A DNA stretch of 22,668 nt from the NCBI GenBank assembly GCA_002730485.1, contig PCAH01000153.1, positions 1 through 22,668 on the forward strand, given 5' to 3'. Numbering within the stretch: position 1 is the stretch's first letter; every line of letters starts with the position of its first letter. The DNA is from Dehalococcoidia bacterium. GTDB lineage: Bacteria > Chloroflexota > Dehalococcoidia > UBA3495. Shown in pieces: positions 6,517-15,224 of this stretch. The translations under genes and the position numbers were made by a program. Below the pieces are notes generated by a model. That model was given only the letters and a program-made list of their open reading frames with translations, had not been told where the DNA came from and did no database searches.

Positions 6517-8319
6517 ATGGCACGGACCTTTCGCCTGGCCCTGGCGCAGATCAACCCCACCGTAGGGGACATCCCTGGAAACACCGCCAAAATCTTAAAC
6601 TACCTGGAACGTGCTCGGGACGCCCAGGCAGACTTAGTTGCCTTCCCCGAGATGGCCACCACCGGCTACCCACCGGAAGACCTCCTCTATAAGAAGTCCT
6701 TTTTGACTGAGAATGTGGTCGCCATGGAGCAGATCGCAGAGGCCTCAGACGACATGGCCGTGGTCCTGGGCTACGTGAACGTGCTTTCACTGGAGCCATC
6801 CTCACCGGAGGTTGCAGACGCGGGGGATGCCCGCCCGCAGATCACCAACGCCGCGGCCCTGTGCCACGACGGCGAATTAGTGGACATCTACCACAAGATA
6901 TTCCTGCCCAATTACGGTGTCTTCGACGAGCAGCGCTACTTTCAAAAGGGATCGGTCTGCCCGGTCTACCGAATCTGCGGCGTCCTGATCGGAGTGAACA
7001 TCTGCGAGGACATCTGGTACCCGGTGGGGCCAACCACCGTGCAGTGCCAAACGGGGGCCGAGCTCATAGTCAACATCAACGCCTCGCCCTTTCACGCCGG
7101 TAAACGGGCGTTCAGGGAAGACATGATCGCCCAGCGCGCCTCCGACCACGGCCTGACCGTGGCCTACGTGAACACGGTAGGCGGACAAGATGAGTTGGTC
7201 TTCGACGGCGGCAGCATCGTCTACGACGCAGAAGGCAATCTCCTGGCCAGAGCGCCTGCCTTTGAAGAGGATCTCTTGGTCGTTGACCTGGAGTTCCCTG
7301 ACGATATTCCAGAGGCGAAGCCCGAGCCTACTGGAACCTTCGCCTCCGCGCTGAATGCTGTGGGAGAGCCTAAGGGACTGACTGTGTCCAATGCGGTCCC
7401 TGGCAATAAACCCCAACTCGACCAAAAACTGGCCGCTGAGATAAATGGCCCTGAGGAGATATACCGGGCCCTGGTCATGGGCACTGGTGATTACTTGCGT
7501 AAATCCGGCTTCTCCAAGGCGCTGATTGGCCTGTCTGGGGGCATCGACTCGGCTCTGACAGCGGCCGTGGCCGTGGACGCTCTGGGCAGAGACAATGTGG
7601 TCGGTATCACCATGCCCTCCCGTTACTCGTCAGGCGGCAGCATCAGCGACTCTGAAGCTCTGGCCAATAACCTGGGCATGGACCTCTGGGAGGTGCCCAT
7701 AGAAAGGGCGCATCAGGCGTTTACCGACATGCTGGAAGACCGGTTTGAAGGCACTGACGCCAATGTGGCCGAGGAAAACGTACAAGCTCGGGTCAGGGGT
7801 AATGTGCTGATGACCGTGTCCAACAAATTTGGCTGGATCGTACTCACAACCGGTAACAAGTCGGAGATGGCCATGGGTTATGCCACCCTCTACGGCGACA
7901 TGGCCGGTGGATTTGCGGTGCTGAAGGACGTGCCCAAGACCACGGTCTACGAGCTATGCCGCTGGCGTAACCGTCAGGGACAGGCGTTCGGGACAAAAGA
8001 TGATGTCATCCCAGTGTCAATCATCGACAAACCACCCAGCGCCGAGCTGCGTGCTGACCAACTGGACTCGGATAGTCTGCCTGAGTATGAAGTTCTGGAT
8101 CCGGTGGTCGAAGCTTACGTCGAGGATGATCTGAGCTACCAGGACATGGTCGCCAAGGGATTTGATCCGGCAATCATCCGCCAGGTCATGTCTGCGGTGG
8201 ACCGAAACGAATACAAAAGACGCCAGGCCCCGCCCGGGGTAAAGATCACACACCGGGCCTTCGGTAAAGACCGCCGCCTCCCCATAGTCAACCGCTACCG
8301 CCAACAGGACGGAAATTGA
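6517..8319 (+). CDS. nadE: Glutamine-dependent NAD+ synthetase
   Basis: This 600-residue enzyme makes NAD+ from nicotinic acid adenine dinucleotide using ammonia released from glutamine, in the cytoplasm. Residues 1 to about 270 form the nitrilase-type glutaminase, with catalytic Glu45 (FPEMATTGYPPEDLL), Lys127 (IYHKIFLPNYGVFDEQRYF) and Cys163 (NICEDIWYP). The C-terminal ATP-pyrophosphatase domain carries SGGIDS at 340-345, TTGNKSEMAMGYATLYGDMAGG, and the closing NEYKRRQAPPGVKITHRAFGKDRR typical of the family. The length is usual for the two-domain form. The frame extends upstream to 6433, but that segment does not match the family and would precede the likely promoter; the ATG at 6517 has GAGG seven bases before it. 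It appears to be transcribed alone, or with a doubtful short frame that overlaps its stop codon. Confidence 0.95.
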   Translation: MARTFRLALAQINPTVGDIPGNTAKILNYLERARDAQADLVAFPEMATTGYPPEDLLYKKSFLTENVVAMEQIAEASDDMAVVLGYVNVLSLEPSSPEVADAGDARPQITNAAALCHDGELVDIYHKIFLPNYGVFDEQRYFQKGSVCPVYRICGVLIGVNICEDIWYPVGPTTVQCQTGAELIVNINASPFHAGKRAFREDMIAQRASDHGLTVAYVNTVGGQDELVFDGGSIVYDAEGNLLARAPAFEEDLLVVDLEFPDDIPEAKPEPTGTFASALNAVGEPKGLTVSNAVPGNKPQLDQKLAAEINGPEEIYRALVMGTGDYLRKSGFSKALIGLSGGIDSALTAAVAVDALGRDNVVGITMPSRYSSGGSISDSEALANNLGMDLWEVPIERAHQAFTDMLEDRFEGTDANVAEENVQARVRGNVLMTVSNKFGWIVLTTGNKSEMAMGYATLYGDMAGGFAVLKDVPKTTVYELCRWRNRQGQAFGTKDDVIPVSIIDKPPSAELRADQLDSDSLPEYEVLDPVVEAYVEDDLSYQDMVAKGFDPAIIRQVMSAVDRNEYKRRQAPPGVKITHRAFGKDRRLPIVNRYRQQDGN

Positions 8320-8435
8320 CCCGCTCTATCTTGGTCGCCCCAAAGACCGACAAGCAACTCATACCCGCCATCTGTAAACAAGCCATGCTGGCCCCCCGTG
8401 AACACGGCCGAAAATTACGGAACCTCGAAGATTAA
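8316..8435 (+). CDS. Doubtful 39-residue basic ORF overlapping the nadE stop codon
   Basis: A frame starting at TTG overlaps the nadE stop (TTGA) and runs 39 codons to TAA. The predicted peptide is rich in Lys and Arg (LVAPKTDKQLIPAICK...). An AGGACGG stretch lies just upstream at a usable distance. I do not recognise it, and it is short enough to be chance; it is listed because the overlap geometry is that of a coupled gene. Confidence 0.2.
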   Translation: MTRSILVAPKTDKQLIPAICKQAMLAPREHGRKLRNLED

Positions 8436-8459
8436 ATAATACCAAGCTATTTTTATCAA

Positions 8460-8488
8460 TTGACATGGGTACGCCATAAGCGCAGAAT
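8460..8488 (+). promoter_or_regulatory. Candidate sigma-70 promoter of the plus-strand MFS gene
   Basis: A perfect TTGACA (8460-8465) is followed after 17 bp by CAGAAT (8483-8488). The expected transcription start near 8495 makes the TTG at 8494 and the ATG at 8500 unlikely initiators and favours the ATG at 8560. Confidence 0.5.
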
Positions 8489-8559
8489 GTGGTTTGCCGA
8501 TGCGCTGCCGCCCATTTATATGTGGCGGGCCCAATCAAGAGGTACAAAAAACCCTTCAG

Positions 8560-9879
8560 ATGATAAAACCTAGAAATACGGGTGCGTTCGGCATACCCAC
8601 AGGCATCCACTACGCGTGGATCGTCATGCTGATCGCCGCCGTCATGCATATGGTGGGAGGTTCCATCAGGCAGGCCTTTGGCGTGCTGATAGTCCCTCTA
8701 GAAGAAGCCAACGGCTGGAACCCGGCAATGGTCACCCTGGCCTACGCCCTGGCCAGCATCACCGGCGCACTTCTGGCCCCGCTAAGCGGCTACTGCACAG
8801 ACCGTTACGGTGCACGAAAGGTCATAGTGGTCGGGATTGCCGCCTTTTTCATCGGCGCTCTGATGACCGGAGTCATCGGGGAGGTCTGGCACCTCTGGAT
8901 CTCCTACGGGCTCTTCTTGGGCGCGGCTAGCGCGTGCTTCAACGTACCGATCATCACCACCGCTTCATACTGGTTCCGCACCCATCTGGGTTACGGAGTC
9001 GGGTTCTTGCAGGCATCTCACGGACTTGGACCGGCCATCATGGCGATCATAGTAAGCGTCATGATCAGCGGGTCGTCCTGGAAGGTCGCATTTTGGTCCA
9101 TTGGCATCCTGGGCGGGATCATGATGTTGGCGCTGATGGCCTTCTTCCGAAACCGCCCCGCTGATATCAATATAAGGGCCTTTGGAGCGCCTCCGACCGA
9201 AGACCTACCCGTTGAAAGAGATCGGGCGATGGAGCGGCTGAGGATCACGGCCTTCCGCAATAGCATGCAGTCCACAACCACATTCTGGAAGCTGGTCTCG
9301 GTCCACTTCCTCGGCTGCGTCAGCCACGCCATAGTCATAATCTACATAGTACCCATAGCCGTGTTGGCCGGTATGGACAACGTAGCGGCGTCTGGGGTGC
9401 TCAGCACCTTGGCCCTCGTCAGCGTGTCCACCAGGTTCCTAACGCCCGTGATCTCAGATTACATCGGCGCCAGGGGAACTATGGCCACCTTCTTTGTCTG
9501 GCAGGGACTCCCCGTTTTGATGCTCTTCTGGGCTCAAGACCCGTGGCAGTTCTATCTATTTGCCGTCATCTTCGGCATCGGATACGGTGGAGAAGGCTCA
9601 GCTTTCCCGGTGATAAACCGGCAGTACTTTGGCCGTGGCCCCATGGGCTCGTCCTTCGGCTGGCAGGCGTTTGGAGCAGGTTCCGGTATGGCCATGGGTG
9701 CCTGGCTGGGCGGCGCGCTGTTCTGGTTGTTCGATTCCTACGCGGCCACCATAATAGTCTCGACCTTGGCCAGTGTTGGTGGCGCCGCTATCATCATGTC
9801 GATGGAACCAACGGGCCGAATCTTGACCCCCAACTGGGAAGACAGCATACCGAAGACCCCGGCGGCGGCCGACGACTAA
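8560..9879 (+). CDS. MFS transporter, OFA/monocarboxylate-like
   Basis: A 439-residue, 12-helix major facilitator protein. The N-terminal GIHYAWIVMLIAAVMHMVGG resembles oxalate/formate-type porters. The helix 2-3 loop has the MFS signature GYCTDRYGARK, and a hydrophilic central loop (PPTEDLPVERDRAMERLR) separates the halves. The substrate is probably a small carboxylate or other organic anion, but this is inferred. The frame is open back to a TTG at 8494; I chose the ATG at 8560 because the promoter-like TTGACA-N17-CAGAAT ends at 8488 and the family begins near this point. The ribosome binding site is poor (AGAGG about 17 bases upstream). It is a distant relative of the MFS protein at 1619-2989, not a recent duplicate. 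A bidirectional terminator follows. Confidence 0.85.
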   Translation: MIKPRNTGAFGIPTGIHYAWIVMLIAAVMHMVGGSIRQAFGVLIVPLEEANGWNPAMVTLAYALASITGALLAPLSGYCTDRYGARKVIVVGIAAFFIGALMTGVIGEVWHLWISYGLFLGAASACFNVPIITTASYWFRTHLGYGVGFLQASHGLGPAIMAIIVSVMISGSSWKVAFWSIGILGGIMMLALMAFFRNRPADINIRAFGAPPTEDLPVERDRAMERLRITAFRNSMQSTTTFWKLVSVHFLGCVSHAIVIIYIVPIAVLAGMDNVAASGVLSTLALVSVSTRFLTPVISDYIGARGTMATFFVWQGLPVLMLFWAQDPWQFYLFAVIFGIGYGGEGSAFPVINRQYFGRGPMGSSFGWQAFGAGSGMAMGAWLGGALFWLFDSYAATIIVSTLASVGGAAIIMSMEPTGRILTPNWEDSIPKTPAAADD

Positions 9880-9935
9880 CTTCGCTCTCAGTCCAGTACC
9901 CGCATCGGACGGGTTTCAATCCTCATGTGCAAACA

Positions 9936-9975
9936 AAAAATCCTTCAGGGCGATCACCCTGAAGGATTTTTGATC
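9936..9975. terminator. Bidirectional Rho-independent terminator
   Basis: A 15-bp perfect stem, AAAAATCCTTCAGGG (9936-9950) with CCCTGAAGGATTTTT (9957-9971), closes a 6-nt loop. The A-run on one side and the T-run on the other make it work in both directions. It lies between the convergent MFS gene (ends 9879) and the RidA-family gene (ends 10001). Confidence 0.88.
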
Positions 9976-10000
9976 TAACGCCGGTATGTCGCCCGAGTCT

Positions 10001-10387
10001 CTAACCCAGGCGCACTATGGCTTCCACTTCCACCAGCAACTCGGGCAGGACCAGCCCGGCGACCACCACCGTGGAGCTGGCTGGCGGCGAGTTGGGCCAA
10101 GTCTCCGCACGTACCTTGCTATAAGCAGGGTAGTTGGCGATGTCAGTCAAGAAGCAGGTGATCTTGGCCACGTCTTCCATCTTGCCACCGGCAGCTGTCA
10201 CCACAGCGCGGATGTTGTCCATCACCTGGCGGGACTGGGCTTCAGCATCACCCACTCCGACGATGTTACCTCCCTGATCGACTGATACGTGTCCTGAGAC
10301 GTACAGCGTATCGCCGACGATCATCCCTGGGGAAAGGGCTGGATTGGGGCTGGCTCCGGCTGGGCTAACTGGTTTTCTCTCCGCCAT
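10001..10387 (-). CDS. RidA/YjgF/YER057c/UK114 family protein (arginine-lacking type)
   Basis: A 128-residue protein with the RidA fold: SPGMIVGDTLYVSGHVSVD, then QVMDNIRAVVTAAGG, then VEVEAIV near the end. Canonical RidA hydrolyses reactive enamine/imine intermediates and needs an arginine in a PARSTVEV-like segment to hold the substrate carboxylate. Here that segment reads PPASSTVVV (about residues 101-109), with serine in place of arginine, so classic 2-aminoacrylate deaminase activity is doubtful and the protein belongs to one of the divergent Rid subfamilies. The start is the ATG at 10387, with AAAGGTGG directly upstream, rather than the frame's first possible codon at 10438. It lies 124 bp downstream of rel in the same orientation and could be co-transcribed. 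Confidence 0.85.
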   Translation of the reverse strand: MAERKPVSPAGASPNPALSPGMIVGDTLYVSGHVSVDQGGNIVGVGDAEAQSRQVMDNIRAVVTAAGGKMEDVAKITCFLTDIANYPAYSKVRAETWPNSPPASSTVVVAGLVLPELLVEVEAIVRLG

Positions 10388-10511
10388 AACACCACCTTTT
10401 GTAGTTCTATATTCTGTTAGACGCTCGATTGTGAGCACCTATTATAACCACAGGAACTAAAGGCACAACGAGGTTGGAGTAAGAACGGTAGAAGAAATGA
10501 TCGGAGAGGGG

Positions 10512-12728
10512 TTAACTGCGGGCGGGGATGGGCATGCTGGTACGGTCGCGAGTCACGGAGATACAACCACGCACTCCGTCCAACTTGGAGAACAGCTTAT
10601 TAAGCTGATCCAGACCAGTGGTATGGCATGTGAGGGCCATGGTCACTGTGCCGTCGGCCCATTCTTCAGTGAGCACCGAGGCGATGTTCACACCCTCGTT
10701 GGACACCACAGCCGTGAGGTCACGGAGGAGGCCGACCCGGTCGTAGGCCTTCATGATGATACGGACGGGGTAGAGTTGCTGTTCCTCACCCCACTGGACG
10801 CTCACCAATCGTTCTGGCTCATCCTCGTGGACGACGCTGGAGCAGTCTTGCTTGTGGACCGTCACGCCACGGGCGCGGGTGATGAATCCGATGATCGGGT
10901 CACCGGGTATGGGGTTGCAACAGCGACCGATACGTATAAGTAGGTCGCCAACGCCCAGGACGGTGATTCCAGAACTGGGGCTGGACAGCGGCAGATCGTT
11001 GCGACGCTGGGTCAGCGGCTCTTCGGTCTCGTGGCCTATCTGAGCCAATCGGTGGGCCAGCAGGCTGTCAGCGATGTTGCCCGAGCCCAGGTTGGCCATC
11101 AGGTCGTCCATGGAGTCGACCTTGAACAGACTCATGATGGTTTCTTCATCCACCTTTTGGTTGAGCCGTCGCAGTTCACGGCGCATGAGTTCCTTGCCGC
11201 GCTGGATATTGACGCTTCGTTCTTGACGACGGAACCATTGCCGCACACTCTGTCGGGCGCCTGCAGAGCGGACGTAGCCCCGATTGGGGTTCAACCAGTC
11301 TAGGCTGGGACCACGGTCTGATTTCGAATTGAGCACCTCAACAGTGTCGCCGTTCTCCAGAGCGGTGTCCAGAGAGACCAGCTTGCCGTTCACCTTGGCA
11401 CCGATGCAGTGGTGCCCTAGATCGGTGTGTATCTTATAGGCGAAGTCCACAGGAGTGGAACCGGAGGTTAGCTCTACGATCCGGCCCTTGGGAGTATAGA
11501 CAAACACCTGGTCGTGGAAGATGTCTTGTTTTACCGATTCAATGAATTCGGCGGTACCGGAAACTTCCCGCTGCCATTCCAGCAACTGACGCAGCCAGGT
11601 CATCTTCTCTTCGAATCGTTGGTCTCCGGAGGCACCCTCTTTGTAGGCCCAGTGAGCAGCGACTCCGTACTCTGCGATCCGGTGCAGTTCGTAGGTCTTG
11701 ATCTGCACTTCCAAGGGCGTTCCACCATCACAGATGACCGTGGTGTGCAGCGCCTGGTACATATTCTCTTTGGGGTTGCCTATATAGTCGTCGAATTGTC
11801 CAGGGATCGGATGCCACATCTGGTGCACCACACCAAGGGACTGGTAGCACTCCGCAGGCTCGTTTACCAGTACGCGGAGGGCAAAGAGGTCATAGATGTC
11901 GCCAAAGTCCTTGCCCTGGGCTTGGTACTTTTCCATCTTGCGGTGGGTACTGTAGATACCCTTGGGGCGGCCAATCACATCGGCGGTGATGCCGTATTTG
12001 GCCAGTTCATCACGAAGGCTGGATGAAACTTTCTCTACGTATTCCTCACGCTCACCGCGCTTGGACGCCAGCATCTTGGAAATCTCACGGTATTTGTCCT
12101 CGTTCAGGTGCCGGAAGGCCAGGTCATCCAACTGCCATTTAATCTCCCAGATCCCAAGCCGGTGGGCCAGGGGGGAGTAGATGTCCAGAGTTTCCTGGGC
12201 GATGCGCCGTCGCTTCTCAGGAGGCAAGGCGCCGAGGGTTTTCATATTGTGCAAACGGTCTGCCAGCTTGATGAGGACCACTCTGATGTCTTCAGCCATG
12301 GAGACCAGCATCTTACGCAGGCTCTCCGCGTAGAGATTTTCAGAGTCATCTATAAGGCTGGATCCGTCTTCTAGGGGTGGATGGAGTTTGTCGTCCATCC
12401 TGGTCAACTTGGTGACCCCGTCCACGAGTTTGCTCACTTCAGAGCCAAACCGCTCGGAGATCTCTTGCACAGAGACGCCGCAATCTTCGACAACGTCATG
12501 GAGCAATGCAGCGACGATAGTGTTGGTATCCAGGCGGAGGTCGGCGAGGAAGAGGGCGGTTTCCAGGGGATGGACGATGTAGGGGTCGCCGGATTTACGT
12601 GACTGACCGGAGTGGCAGGCGTCGGCATAGTAATACGCCCGCCCGACCGTTTCAGCGCTTTCTTCGGGCAGGTAAATGCCGACCCTTTCGATAAGGGTCT
12701 TAGCGGCGTCTGAAGCTACCTTATCCAT
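10512..12728 (-). CDS. rel: Bifunctional (p)ppGpp synthetase/hydrolase
   Basis: A 738-residue long RelA/SpoT homologue that makes and degrades the stringent-response alarmone (p)ppGpp. Visible domains in order: an HD hydrolase with His53 (YIVHPLETALFLADL), His77-Asp78 (LLHDVVEDC) and a downstream KLADRLHNMKTL; the synthetase with GRPKGIYSTHRKM, DIYDLFALRVLV and LEVQIKTYELHRIAEYG; a TGS domain from VFVYTPKGRIVEL; the Cys-rich RIGRCCNPIPGD with HKQDCSS; and a C-terminal ACT domain (VGLLRDLTAVVSNEG). The intact HD motif says hydrolase-competent, as in single-Rel species. The ATG at 12728 is chosen over the TTG at 12770, which lies inside the presumed promoter. A perfect inverted repeat lies just upstream. 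Confidence 0.94.
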   Translation of the reverse strand: MDKVASDAAKTLIERVGIYLPEESAETVGRAYYYADACHSGQSRKSGDPYIVHPLETALFLADLRLDTNTIVAALLHDVVEDCGVSVQEISERFGSEVSKLVDGVTKLTRMDDKLHPPLEDGSSLIDDSENLYAESLRKMLVSMAEDIRVVLIKLADRLHNMKTLGALPPEKRRRIAQETLDIYSPLAHRLGIWEIKWQLDDLAFRHLNEDKYREISKMLASKRGEREEYVEKVSSSLRDELAKYGITADVIGRPKGIYSTHRKMEKYQAQGKDFGDIYDLFALRVLVNEPAECYQSLGVVHQMWHPIPGQFDDYIGNPKENMYQALHTTVICDGGTPLEVQIKTYELHRIAEYGVAAHWAYKEGASGDQRFEEKMTWLRQLLEWQREVSGTAEFIESVKQDIFHDQVFVYTPKGRIVELTSGSTPVDFAYKIHTDLGHHCIGAKVNGKLVSLDTALENGDTVEVLNSKSDRGPSLDWLNPNRGYVRSAGARQSVRQWFRRQERSVNIQRGKELMRRELRRLNQKVDEETIMSLFKVDSMDDLMANLGSGNIADSLLAHRLAQIGHETEEPLTQRRNDLPLSSPSSGITVLGVGDLLIRIGRCCNPIPGDPIIGFITRARGVTVHKQDCSSVVHEDEPERLVSVQWGEEQQLYPVRIIMKAYDRVGLLRDLTAVVSNEGVNIASVLTEEWADGTVTMALTCHTTGLDQLNKLFSKLDGVRGCISVTRDRTSMPIPARS

Positions 12729-12738
12729 TGCTGCCACA

Positions 12739-12758
12739 GTGTATTGATAATAATACAC
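12739..12758. promoter_or_regulatory. Inverted repeat overlapping the candidate rel promoter
   Basis: GTGTATT (12739-12745) and AATACAC (12752-12758) form a perfect 7-bp inverted repeat around a 6-bp spacer, 11-30 bases upstream of the rel ATG. On the minus strand it includes the -10-like TATTAT (12755-12750), with CTGGAC 16 bp further upstream as a weak -35. The geometry suits a dimeric regulator, but the protein is unknown. Confidence 0.4.
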
Positions 12759-12787
12759 AGCAGTTATCAAAGTCCAGAGTTGTGAGA

Positions 12788-12825
12788 GGGAATCCCCAAC
12801 CCCCCTTTACGCAAGGGAGGCTTTA
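12788..12825. repeat. Degenerate copy of the C/G-rich intergenic hairpin repeat
   Basis: CCCCCCTT (12800-12807) and AAGGGAGG (12813-12820) form an 8-bp stem with one mismatch and a 5-nt loop. They are preceded by AATCCCCAA and followed by CTTTATTTTG. It resembles in composition and plan the hairpin repeat at 1593-1632. It lies between the CMD gene and rel, where it could trim or attenuate a CMD-rel transcript. Confidence 0.35.
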
Positions 12826-12837
12826 TTTTGGCGTTGC

Positions 12838-13398
12838 CTAAATGGGGAAGGGAAGCTCGGTTAGGTTGTCGGGTAGGCCCACGTCGAAGGCGTTGATGTT
12901 GAAGGCTAGGGCAGAGTAGTAGCCCATCAGGTTGGTGAGTTCCACCAGTCCTAGAGTGCCGAACTGGGCCTGGGCGGCGTCGAAAGTGGCTTGGCTTACC
13001 TTGTGGGTGCGGAAGAACTCACGCCCATAGTTGATGACAGCCGCTTCCTCGTCGGAAAGTCCGGTCAGTTCCTTTTTGTCACGGAGGTCGTCAACCAATT
13101 TGTCGCTGAGGCCAGCCTGGCGGGCATAACCGGAGTGGGCGTTCCAGATGAACTGGCAGTCCAACTCACGGGCGGTGGTGATCATCGCAAGTTCGCGGAC
13201 GTGTGGCGGGAGCGTGATCTCTTCACCCCGGAAATAGGCTCTGTAGTGCTCACCGCGGCTGGCCAGTTCTGGGCCGTTGATCATGATGGCCACGGGGCCG
13301 ATCTCAGGCACGCTGCCGCGCGACGCCACCAGTGCATCGGATGCAGCCAGTTGATCCTGGGGCACACTCTCTCGGCTTGCTGTGGGTATTCTAGACAT
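12838..13398 (-). CDS. Carboxymuconolactone decarboxylase family protein, single-cysteine type
   Basis: A 186-residue protein with a CMD domain. The stretch LPPHVRELAMITTARELDCQFIWNAHSG includes Cys81, Trp85 and His88. This C-x-F-x-W-x-x-H pattern characterises a CMD subgroup that lacks the second cysteine of AhpD, so a CxxC thiol peroxidase mechanism is not possible. The N-terminal region has SRGSVPEIGPVAIMINGPELA, usual for this subgroup. The reaction is unknown. The start is the ATG at 13398, with GGGAGG eight bases upstream; the earlier possible codon at 13464 has no such site. It is divergent from the DHA2 transporter gene, with 171 bp between start codons, and lies upstream of rel on the same strand with 109 bp between. 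Confidence 0.82.
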   Translation of the reverse strand: MSRIPTASRESVPQDQLAASDALVASRGSVPEIGPVAIMINGPELASRGEHYRAYFRGEEITLPPHVRELAMITTARELDCQFIWNAHSGYARQAGLSDKLVDDLRDKKELTGLSDEEAAVINYGREFFRTHKVSQATFDAAQAQFGTLGLVELTNLMGYYSALAFNINAFDVGLPDNLTELPFPI

Positions 13399-13569
13399 TG
13401 AAGCCTCCCTGTTTTTGCGTATTATCCATGGCCCACCATTATGTTGGGATGTTGGGCACCACATGATACAACAGCCGTCAAAGCACCGACCTTAGACATG
13501 GGACGTTCCCTAACACTCTAGGTCGATCAGGCATGACAGCGCGTTTGAAATTGCAGTAACCTTAGCGGT

Positions 13570-15105
13570 ATGTCGTCCGCCGAACCCAATAACACTCCTG
13601 GTGACGCCGCGCCAGGCAGCAAGGCCACCATCACCCGAAGCCCCAATTTCAAATATTGGGTCTTTGGCGCGTTGGCCGTCGGCATATTCTCCTCGGTGGT
13701 CGACCATGGCAGCGTCAACGTGGCGCTGCCGACCATCGCCAGCCACTTCAAGACCGACCTACCCACCATCCAATGGGTAGTGATCATCTACGCCCTGACC
13801 ATCGCTGCCCTGCTGCTGCCCATGGGCCGGTTATCCGACCTGGTGGGCCGCAAGAAGGTCTATATCACTGGGATTGCAGTCCTGGGCGTCGGTGCGGCCC
13901 TGTCCGGACTGTCACCGTCGCTGGAGTTGTTGTTCCCCTCCCGCGTCCTGCAGGGAGTGGGCGCGGCCATGACCCAGGGCACTGGAATGGCCATCGTCAC
14001 AGCCGTGTTCCCAGCAAACGAGAAGGGTCGGGCCATCGGCATGTTCATGACCATGGTCGGCGTGGGAGCCATCGCCGGGCCGGCCATCGGTGGGCTGGCC
14101 GTGGACTGGTTTGGCTGGAGACTGGTCTTCTTCCTCACGTTGCCTCTGAACACCCTTGGCGCAGTGGCTACCCTCTGGATCTTGCGGAATTGGACCGAGG
14201 TCCGCGAGGCCAAACGAGATAGGTTCGACTGGCTTGGCGCCGCGCTATCCACCGGAGTGTTGGTAGCCCTGTTGCTAGCCATGACAACCGGCAACAAAGC
14301 AGGCTGGTTCTCACCGCCCATACTCGCAGCGTTTGCCGGTGCCATCGGGATGCTGGGCGCGTTCATCTGGTGGGAACTGCGCACCGACGCCCCGATGCTG
14401 GACATCAGATTGTTCCGTGGAAGGACGTTCACTCTGGGCATCTCTGCCGCCTTTCTGACCTTCTTGGGCTCGTCGGCCGTGTTGTTCATGATGCCCTTTT
14501 ACCTCCAGAACGTGCTGGGCTACAGCGCAAAGACAATCGGGTTCGTGGTGGTGCCTGGGGCCATCTGCATGGCCATCATGGGCACGGTCAGCGGGGTGCT
14601 ATCGGACCGGTTTGGCTGGCGTCCGTTCACCGTGGGTGGACTTGCATCCTCAGCTACCGGACTGCTGATCCTCTCCCGGGTCACCGAGGATTCGTCACTG
14701 TGGATGGTGGTTCCGGCTCTCATGCTGATGAACACCGGCATGGGCACTTTCTACTCTCCCAATTCAAGCTCGGTGATGAACGCCGTCGGGGTGGCGAAAT
14801 ACGGCGTCGTCTCGGGCTTCTTGAACCTGGTGCGAAACGCCGCCAACGTGACCAGCATCGCCTTTGCCACCATCATCGTGACCGCCACCATGGCCTCGAT
14901 GGGCTTTGAGCCCAGCCTGGAGGCCGTACGAGGCGATGCGGAGGGAGTTGGCCACGCGTTTACCGTCGGGCTCCGCTACGCGTTCCTGGCCATGATGTCC
15001 ATCGTGCTGGTGAGCCTGACCTTCTCCGCCCTACAGCCAAACCGAATTCCAGAGATAGAGTTGGATGATTCGGCAGAACTGCAGGAAACGCCTACGGAGG
15101 CATGA
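13570..15105 (+). CDS. DHA2-family (EmrB/QacA-like) MFS drug exporter
   Basis: A 511-residue protein with about 14 predicted helices, the size and plan of the drug:H+ antiporter-2 branch. Helix 1 has SSVVDHGSVNVALPTIASHF (where EmrB-type proteins have LDxTIVNVALP), the helix 2-3 loop has GRLSDLVGRKKVY (motif A), and helix 5 has GVGAIAGPAIGGLAVDWFGWR (antiporter motif C, GPxxGG). It probably exports a lipophilic or toxic compound using the proton gradient. The aspartate that replaces the usual LDxT aspartate context (VVDHGS) is retained. There is no adjacent EmrA-type adaptor gene. The ATG has no clear ribosome binding site. ABM-monooxygenase and RidA-like genes follow on the same strand. Confidence 0.87.
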   Translation: MSSAEPNNTPGDAAPGSKATITRSPNFKYWVFGALAVGIFSSVVDHGSVNVALPTIASHFKTDLPTIQWVVIIYALTIAALLLPMGRLSDLVGRKKVYITGIAVLGVGAALSGLSPSLELLFPSRVLQGVGAAMTQGTGMAIVTAVFPANEKGRAIGMFMTMVGVGAIAGPAIGGLAVDWFGWRLVFFLTLPLNTLGAVATLWILRNWTEVREAKRDRFDWLGAALSTGVLVALLLAMTTGNKAGWFSPPILAAFAGAIGMLGAFIWWELRTDAPMLDIRLFRGRTFTLGISAAFLTFLGSSAVLFMMPFYLQNVLGYSAKTIGFVVVPGAICMAIMGTVSGVLSDRFGWRPFTVGGLASSATGLLILSRVTEDSSLWMVVPALMLMNTGMGTFYSPNSSSVMNAVGVAKYGVVSGFLNLVRNAANVTSIAFATIIVTATMASMGFEPSLEAVRGDAEGVGHAFTVGLRYAFLAMMSIVLVSLTFSALQPNRIPEIELDDSAELQETPTEA

Positions 15106-15224
15106 CGGCAAGCTGTCCGGAAGTTTGGACTCCGTTGCCTCACAACCTCAAAGGGATTACCATGCGCCTGCCCAAGCGCGGCTAGTAGCTATTATCGCAG
15201 CAATCAATTATTGGAGATTGAACC

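Noticed and set aside
8494..8559. TTG at 8494 or ATG at 8500 as start of the plus-strand MFS gene
   Set aside because: Both lie at or near the transcription start predicted from TTGACA-N17-CAGAAT and have no ribosome binding site.
10497..12602. Several plus-strand open frames opposite rel
   Set aside because: They are antisense shadows of a clearly conserved gene with no translation signals of their own.
12729..12770. TTG at 12770 as start of rel
   Set aside because: The extension covers the -10-like sequence and the inverted repeat and adds residues atypical of Rel N termini.
13860..14489. 209-residue minus-strand frame inside the DHA2 transporter gene
   Set aside because: Its composition (Pro, Ala, Thr, Asn-rich) is what the reverse complement of a membrane protein gives, and the plus-strand gene is certain.
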